Below, piece after piece: positions 59,259 to 64,000 of a stretch of 64,000 nucleotides of DNA (positions within the stretch are counted from its first letter, which is position 1; every line of letters begins with the position of its first letter). The DNA comes from Candidatus Krumholzibacteriia bacterium (GTDB taxonomy: Bacteria; Krumholzibacteriota; Krumholzibacteriia; G020349025). The notes under the pieces are model-generated. The model had not been told where the DNA came from. It saw only the letters and a list, made by a program, of their open reading frames with translations, and did not search any database. The stretch covers positions 186,001 to 250,000 of the forward strand of contig DASRJW010000101.1 of the NCBI GenBank assembly GCA_035649275.1. The letters run 5' to 3'. The position numbers were made by a program, and so were the translations under genes.

Positions 59259-60386
59259 TCACGAAGAGAGGTCGACACGCAGGTCGAGCAGGAGCCGCTT
59301 CGTCCAGGTTTCGAGATCATCGCGGCGCTCGAGCGAGCCCGAGATGCCGAGGATCGTGCGGCGGCCGAGAGCGAGACTCACGCTGCCCCGGTGCCCACGC
59401 AGGCGCGAGTGAAACCACCAATCATCGGCGTTGAAGGCAGCGAGCACGGCATCCTGCTCTGTACGATGATAGAAGTACTGCACCTGGACATGGCCATGGG
59501 CGCCCACATCACCGAGCACGAGCCCGGCGCGCACACCCGTGGACGCCGCGTCCGCGCCGAGGTTCTCGACCCACTCGCCGTGGAGGACGCTCGGCACCGG
59601 TCCCAGCTGCGCGCGCCAGCGCAGCTGCAGGTCGAGGATGCGGAAGTCCGAGACGAAGCGAGCGTTGCGCGTGGCGTTGGTGCGCGCCAGCCCGTCAGCC
59701 ACGAGCGCGTCGACGTGATCCCAGTACAGGTAAGCCAGCCGTGCGTCGGCGCCGCGTGGCCCACCATCGCGCCACGAGAACCCAGCCTGCACCGCCGCGA
59801 GCCGTGCCCAGCTCTCGGCCAGGTTGCGCACGCCGAGCCAGCCCGCTGCGAGCCTCCAGGCATCGAAATCGCCGCTGGGCAAGCGCGCGGCGATGGTGCC
59901 GCCATCGGGGCGCAGGTCGTCGTCCCAGGTGAGGGGCGTGAGCAGGAACGGGAGTGCATTGCGACCCGCGCTGATCTCGAGCTCCGGGCGCGGACGCCAG
60001 CGTCCATAGAGGAGATCGAGATTGAAGTCGTCGCTCGTTTCGTTGTCGTTGTTGATTCGATTCTCGGAGTTGTGATCGCTGCCGAGGGCCGCTTCGCCTG
60101 CAGTCCCGAGTTCGAGCGCTGCGAGCGGCGTCACGGCGGCACCGAAACGCAGGAAGGACCGGCCGCGCTGGACTTCGCGACCTCCAGGCAGTCCGTCCAC
60201 GAAATCGCCGCGCACCCGCAGGTCTCCGAGCGTTCCCCACTGGTGCCAGCGGTCGCTCGCGACCGCCTGCAGCGTGTCGGGCCCGCCGATCCCAGGCAGC
60301 TCTTGCGCCTGCACCGCACTGAAGAGGGAAAAAGTCGGGCCCAGAGCGCAGAGGACGATCCCAAAGCGGCGGCTTCTCTCACCCAT
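59259..60386 (-). CDS. Outer-membrane beta-barrel protein (porin/alginate-export-like)
   Basis: 375 residues with a signal peptide (about 1-28, ending SAVQAQ). The mature protein alternates amphipathic strands and polar loops (TLGDLRVRGDFVDGLPGG, FNLDLLYGRWRPRPELEIS, HVQVQYFYHRTEQDAVLAAF) and ends in LLLDLRVDLSS. It resembles putative porins or alginate-export-type barrels of roughly 14-18 strands, but no specific family was recognised. The start is ATG 60386, overlapping the kinase stop by eight bases, so it is translationally coupled to a Ser/Thr kinase gene, an unusual partner for a barrel. Confidence 0.72.
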   Translation of the reverse strand: MGERSRRFGIVLCALGPTFSLFSAVQAQELPGIGGPDTLQAVASDRWHQWGTLGDLRVRGDFVDGLPGGREVQRGRSFLRFGAAVTPLAALELGTAGEAALGSDHNSENRINNDNETSDDFNLDLLYGRWRPRPELEISAGRNALPFLLTPLTWDDDLRPDGGTIAARLPSGDFDAWRLAAGWLGVRNLAESWARLAAVQAGFSWRDGGPRGADARLAYLYWDHVDALVADGLARTNATRNARFVSDFRILDLQLRWRAQLGPVPSVLHGEWVENLGADAASTGVRAGLVLGDVGAHGHVQVQYFYHRTEQDAVLAAFNADDWWFHSRLRGHRGSVSLALGRRTILGISGSLERRDDLETWTKRLLLDLRVDLSS

Positions 60387-62628
60387 GGCGCCGTCTCGGC
60401 TCGTCACGCAGCGACTCGAGCGCGCGCAGCAGGTCGGCGCCATGGGAGAAGCGCCGCTCCGGCTCGCGTTCGAGACAGCGGAGCAGGAGGCGTTCGAGTT
60501 CTTCCGGGATTTCGGGCCAGTGCACCCGGGGCGGCGTGGGAGTCGCCTTCAGCTGCTGCGCCAGGACTTCGTACGGATCTTCGCCGCGGAACGGTCGCCT
60601 GCCAGTGAACACCTCGTAGAGCAGCACGCCGCTCGCGTAGATGTCGGCACGCTGGTCTACGTTGGCGCCGGTCAGCTGCTCGGGGGCCACGTAATGGGGC
60701 GTACCCACCACGAAACCGGCCTGTGTCATCCCCGGCACCAGCCGCACCACGGGACGCGCCAGACCGAAGTCCATCAGCTTGGCGTTACCGTTCGATTGCA
60801 AGATGATGTTCTCCGGCTTGATGTCGCGGTGGATGATGTCCTGTGCGTGGGCGGCAGCGAGCCCTGCTCCGAGCTGCCGTGCCAGGTGCAGTCCCGCAGA
60901 GTACGGCAGCCGGCCAGAGCGCGCCAGGAGCGAGCGCAGGGTGCTCCCGTGGACATACTCCATCGAGATGCAAGGGATGCCATTCAGCTCCAAGAAGTCG
61001 AAGGTGCGCAGCACGTTCTGATGCGTGATCTTGCGCGCCAACTTGAGCTCGCTCTTCAGTCGCTCCAACATTTCCTGGTCCCGGGCGATTTCGGCGCGCA
61101 AGACCTTGAGAGCGATGATCTCGTCGAGATGCCGGTCATGGGCTTTGAGAACGACGCCCATGCCGCCCGTGCCGAGGGTGGACAAGATCTCGTAGCGTCC
61201 CCCCAGCACGGTACCGGGCTGTAGCCCGGCGAGTGGTGGTGGCGGTGGCGGCGGCGGTGATGGCTCCTGGTCCCGTGCTCCGCTGCCCGTCGCCAGTGCC
61301 GGGGCCACCGCGGGTGCTGGCGCGCTGCCGTGCGCCGCGGGCTCTGGCGCGCCGCCGTGCGCTGCCTGGGTTGGCTTCGGGGAGGACGACCCCGCCACAG
61401 GCAGGGCCGGCTCCGTGGAGGTGGCGCCCTCCGCGGACGCACCGTGAACGGCCTCGGTGAGAGGCGCGGGCATCGCGCGTGAGAGCGACTCGATATAGCT
61501 CTGCATGTCGCGCTTCTCGCGCAGATCCGCCAACAAGGTATTGAACGTTTGCGCCAGCTCAGCCACCTCGTCGTTGCCGCTCACCTCGACTTGCTGATCG
61601 TAGTCGCCCTGGCGCGCCGCCGCAGCGGCAACCGCCAGCTGCCGCACGGGGCGCAAGGTGCGGCGCGAGAGTCCGTACGAGAGAGCGAGCGCGAGGAGCA
61701 TGGCGACCACTCCAGCCCCTACCAAGAGCTGCTCGATCTGGTGGAACGCACGCAGCTCGATGTCCAGCGGCGCCAGCGCCATCGCGACCGCCGGCGATGG
61801 CTCGGCCTGCAGTGGCCGGACGAGGGCGATCCAGTCGTGCCCGTCGACATCGAGCTCGAGCGGCGCTCCCCCATGGGCGGCGAGGGACGACCCTCCCGCC
61901 AGGCCCTTCCGGCGCAGCGCCGCCAGGAGCTGCGTCTGGCTCGGCGCGTCGAGAGTGCTCGCCACCACGGCGGCTTCCGCATCCCCGAGGGCCAGATAGA
62001 CGACATCGGTGCCGCTCAGGCGCTTCATCTCGAGGGCCTGCGAGTCGTCGATCGGAAAGCCGATCACGAACAAACCGAACAGCGTCGTCTCCTTCGCCAG
62101 TGGCAAGGCGACGGCATCGTAGAGCGCGCCGTTTTCCTGCCAGATGCCCACGCCCTCTCCCCGCTGCAGTGCAGCGGCCACAAGCGGCGCCTGGGCGAGG
62201 TTCTCCGGCGCCGCTCCCGGGCGGTCGGTGCGGGCGAGAACACGCCCCTCGGGATCGAGCACGATGGCGAAACCGAAGCCGAATTCCTGCCGGCGGTCTT
62301 CGAGGAGATGCAGGATCGAGCTGTCGTAGACGGTGCCTTCCGCCTCGGCGGCATAGGCAGTCAGGTAGGGATCGCGCGCCAGGCTGCGCGCCAGGCCCCG
62401 CAGGTACTGCCGGCGCTGTTCCTGCACGGCGGTCAGTGCCGACTGGCTGTTGTTCAGAGCGCGCAACACGGCACGCCGAGAAACCCGCGCTGCCCCGATG
62501 GCGGTGACGACCACCGAAAGCAGGATCGAGACGCCGATCACCGCCGCCATGAGCAGGAAGATGCGCGTCCCGAGGGACGGCCCGGTCCGGCTGTCAGCGG
62601 TAGTCTTTGCCGGTGGTGGCGTTTGCAT
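60379..62628 (-). CDS. Transmembrane Ser/Thr protein kinase with extracytoplasmic sensor, HAMP and cytoplasmic kinase domain
   Basis: 749 residues. TM1 (IFLLMAAVIGVSILLSVVVT, about 23-42) and TM2 (LLVGAGVVAMLLALALSYGL, about 300-320) flank a Cache/CHASE-like sensor with FGFAIVLDPEGRVLARTDRP. A HAMP segment (about 320-375) is followed by a Pro/Ala/His-rich linker (about 390-465) and a Hanks-type kinase (about 480-745): GTGGMGVVLKAHD, IALKVLRAE, IIHRDIKPENIIL (about 592), KLMDFGLARP, TPHYVAPEQLTG. All catalytic residues are present. Histidine-kinase-style input joined to a eukaryotic-like kinase is uncommon outside a few phyla. It overlaps the cupredoxin gene by 35 bases and the barrel gene by eight. 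Confidence 0.93.
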   Translation of the reverse strand: MQTPPPAKTTADSRTGPSLGTRIFLLMAAVIGVSILLSVVVTAIGAARVSRRAVLRALNNSQSALTAVQEQRRQYLRGLARSLARDPYLTAYAAEAEGTVYDSSILHLLEDRRQEFGFGFAIVLDPEGRVLARTDRPGAAPENLAQAPLVAAALQRGEGVGIWQENGALYDAVALPLAKETTLFGLFVIGFPIDDSQALEMKRLSGTDVVYLALGDAEAAVVASTLDAPSQTQLLAALRRKGLAGGSSLAAHGGAPLELDVDGHDWIALVRPLQAEPSPAVAMALAPLDIELRAFHQIEQLLVGAGVVAMLLALALSYGLSRRTLRPVRQLAVAAAAARQGDYDQQVEVSGNDEVAELAQTFNTLLADLREKRDMQSYIESLSRAMPAPLTEAVHGASAEGATSTEPALPVAGSSSPKPTQAAHGGAPEPAAHGSAPAPAVAPALATGSGARDQEPSPPPPPPPPLAGLQPGTVLGGRYEILSTLGTGGMGVVLKAHDRHLDEIIALKVLRAEIARDQEMLERLKSELKLARKITHQNVLRTFDFLELNGIPCISMEYVHGSTLRSLLARSGRLPYSAGLHLARQLGAGLAAAHAQDIIHRDIKPENIILQSNGNAKLMDFGLARPVVRLVPGMTQAGFVVGTPHYVAPEQLTGANVDQRADIYASGVLLYEVFTGRRPFRGEDPYEVLAQQLKATPTPPRVHWPEIPEELERLLLRCLEREPERRFSHGADLLRALESLRDEPRRRHG

Positions 62629-63283
62629 AGGGTTTGCCGTTCTTGTCAGGATGCAGGGGCACGAGCGGCTTGCTCACCTCGAGGCGAACGTCGAGCGTGT
62701 CGGAAGCACTGGGTCGGAGCTCGCGCGACCACGGCGCCGCGCGCTCGTGCCAGACGACGAACAGTCCATCCTTCTCGGGTAGATCGGCGAGTATGAAGGT
62801 CCCGTCCGCGGCTGGCGACGCGAAGTAGGGTGTGTCCAACACGAGGATGTACGCCACCATGTCGTGGTGCACGTTGCAAAAAACGCGCACCAGCCCTGGG
62901 CTGCGGAAGGTGGCTGCCTTGCCCTCGCCTTCGGGGTAGAGGCCGAGGTCGAAGGCATTGGCGCCCGAGACCGAAAACACGTTGTGCAAAATGGGATCGA
63001 AGTTCGGGAAGCGCACCGTGCTGCCCACGGTGACAGCGGCGACGCGGGGCACGAACTCTTTGCGGCGCATGCTGATCTCGCTCGGTCGCGGCAGCGGTTG
63101 GACCTCGACGGGAGTGCTGGGCTTGAAGTAGACGACGGCGTGCCGCACCTCGTCCGAACGCAAGGCTTCTCCTTGCGCCGCGAGCTCGATGTGCCCCACG
63201 AGCTGCGCTGCACGGGCCACGGCCGGGTGGGTGACGAGGAGGAGCGCTGTGGCCAGGGAACGGATGGGGGTTGGGATGCGCAT
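62594..63283 (-). CDS. Periplasmic cupredoxin-like protein (methylamine-utilization-type)
   Basis: 229 residues with a signal peptide (about 1-25, ending ARAAQ). An early beta domain has HAVVYFKPSTPVEV. The cupredoxin (about 75-160) contains VTVGSTVRFPNFDPILHNVFS and then VRVFCNVHHDMVAYILV. The blue-copper ligands are the His of ILHNVF and the Cys, His and Met of FCNVHHDM, in proper spacing. A carboxypeptidase-regulatory-like segment (TFILADLPEKDGLFVVWHE) follows. It is often annotated as methylamine utilization protein without evidence for that role. It overlaps the downstream Ser/Thr kinase start by 35 bases. It may donate electrons or report copper state to the kinase sensor (inference). 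Confidence 0.85.
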   Translation of the reverse strand: MRIPTPIRSLATALLLVTHPAVARAAQLVGHIELAAQGEALRSDEVRHAVVYFKPSTPVEVQPLPRPSEISMRRKEFVPRVAAVTVGSTVRFPNFDPILHNVFSVSGANAFDLGLYPEGEGKAATFRSPGLVRVFCNVHHDMVAYILVLDTPYFASPAADGTFILADLPEKDGLFVVWHERAAPWSRELRPSASDTLDVRLEVSKPLVPLHPDKNGKPYANATTGKDYR

Positions 63284-63321
63284 GCCGTGGGGCGGATCCT
63301 AGCAGATCCTGCCCGCCGGAG

Positions 63322-63948
63322 TTACTGCATGCGCTGCAGCTGGACCGGCACCTTCCCGCCCGCTTGCTCGCGTTGGAAACGGATCTCCACCTTCGTCGCG
63401 GGCAACGGCTGGCCGGTGGGCAGCGAAACGCGATAGATGGCGTAAGGGCTCGTCAGCGCCTGGATGAGCATGGCGTCCGGCGCCGGCTCGGTGAGCTCGA
63501 GGGTACAGTCGAGTCGACGCTGCGCAGCGTCGAATTGCACTTCCCGGGCAGCGATGGCGTAGCCGCCGGTCGGTTTCGTGCCCTGGTGAACGCAGAGGAC
63601 GAACTCGCGAGCGAAGTCGACCGGAGGGGGAGCGGAGCCGTAGGTGCTCTGCCAATAGCTCTCAAAGGCGCCAGCATCGTGAAACAGCCGGTACGATGGT
63701 GGGGCTTGCGGTTCGCTGCCGGCCTGCTTCATGCCGGTGTCCTGGACGATCAGCTCGAGAGGCAGTGAAGCCATTTGCACCGTCGGCTTGCAGCCGGGCG
63801 TCATGCCGAACACGACGAGGGCGAGCAAGCCCCAGAAGCGGTGAACACGGATCGCGGCGCGGGTGCGGCCCTCCCGAAGCGAACGACCGCACCCGCGACT
63901 CGTCAGGTCAGTGGGCCTGCCTGCCCACACGTGAACGTGCTTGGACAC
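63322..63948 (-). CDS. PrcB-like lipoprotein
   Basis: 208 residues. A basic n-region and hydrophobic core (FWGLLALVVFGMTPGCK) end in a lipobox-like GMTPGC. The C-terminal half resembles the PrcB_C domain seen in protease-complex subunits and related lipoproteins: VDFAREFVLCVHQGTKPTGG followed by YAIAAREVQFD, and SPYAIYRVSLPTG. PrcB was described in Treponema as part of a surface protease complex; the role here is unknown, but an M64 peptidase sits in the same gene run. The start is GTG 63948 after AGGAGAACGA. It overlaps the 3' end of the partial gene at the window edge by 41 bases. Confidence 0.75.
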   Translation of the reverse strand: MSKHVHVWAGRPTDLTSRGCGRSLREGRTRAAIRVHRFWGLLALVVFGMTPGCKPTVQMASLPLELIVQDTGMKQAGSEPQAPPSYRLFHDAGAFESYWQSTYGSAPPPVDFAREFVLCVHQGTKPTGGYAIAAREVQFDAAQRRLDCTLELTEPAPDAMLIQALTSPYAIYRVSLPTGQPLPATKVEIRFQREQAGGKVPVQLQRMQ

Positions 63949-64000
63949 TCGTTCTCCTGAGCGCCAGGATACCGAGGATGACGATCGCCAGGTTGCCGAG
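63908..64000 (-). CDS. C-terminus of an unidentified membrane or surface protein (partial)
   Basis: Only the last 30 codons are inside the window, ending at TGA 63910-63908. They encode a hydrophobic helix (LGNLAIVILGILAL) followed by a basic tail (RRTSVQARSRVGRQAH). A single C-terminal helix with a positive stretch is the layout of a tail anchor or of PEP-CTERM/MYXO-CTERM-like sorting signals. The reading frame stays open to the window edge, and the next gene starts inside it with a good ribosome site, which suggests coupling. The nature of the protein cannot be told from this piece. Confidence 0.5.
   Translation of the reverse strand, partial: LGNLAIVILGILALRRTSVQARSRVGRQAH

Overview
The window is GC-rich, densely coded DNA from a diderm (Gram-negative-type) bacterium. 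Evidence for an outer membrane includes a TamA/BamA-like barrel next to TamB, several small beta-barrels and many lipoboxes. Two secreted proteins end in FlgD/T9SS-like C-terminal domains, and resB/ccsA (system II cytochrome c maturation) is present. Together these suggest a member of the FCB group or a neighbouring uncultured phylum of the Eisenbacteria/Krumholzibacteria/Latescibacteria kind; this is an inference from gene content only. No IS element, integrase, phage gene or CRISPR array was seen.

Layout. 1-11.6 kb: ETF-quinone oxidoreductase (cut by the left edge), a 3-methyladenine glycosylase, an MFS transporter, the three-gene glycolate oxidase operon glcDEF, an M42-type peptidase coupled to a LonB-like protease, and tRNA-Leu(CAG). 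11.8-16.6 kb: smpB, amidase, GerMN protein, rph and rdgB in a tightly overlapping run, then a thioredoxin-fold protein with an in-frame TGA exactly at the first position of its CxxC site (candidate selenoprotein), then tRNA-Pro(TGG). 16.8-22.7 kb: a PAS-rich histidine kinase and its LuxR-type regulator, a 400-base spacer with long inverted repeats, an unknown small protein, and a DJ-1/PfpI-TPR protein with a GlxA-type AraC regulator. 22.8-34.5 kb: ccsA/resB with a duplicated-domain lipoprotein, a HAMP membrane protein, and tamB/tamA. 34.7-39.4 kb: small envelope proteins, including two DUF4136 lipoproteins.

39.5-44.7 kb: a Pls/PosA-type single-module NRPS (A-T plus a membrane/hexapeptide-repeat C-terminal half), its phosphopantetheinyl transferase, and a Rieske ferredoxin. 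44.8-53.9 kb: a secreted beta-helix protein, a DoxX-like protein divergent from a Cys-rich HTH regulator around an AT-rich dyad, a giant spermidine-synthase-like membrane protein with TPRs, and secreted proteins and lipoproteins. 54.1-64.0 kb: two L,D-transpeptidases, a decayed VOC gene, an M64 peptidase, and a run encoding a beta-barrel, a transmembrane Ser/Thr kinase, a cupredoxin and a PrcB-like lipoprotein.

Most notable: (1) the UxxC thioredoxin-like candidate selenoprotein; (2) a shared C-terminal motif, TWSxxKxLYR, on that protein and on the beta-helix protein, which looks like an undescribed tail signal; (3) two envelope genes, tamB and the YcbB-type transpeptidase, that have an ideal Shine-Dalgarno sequence in front of an in-frame ATC; (4) the structured spacer at 19.7-20.0 kb; (5) the operon built around the transmembrane Ser/Thr kinase.
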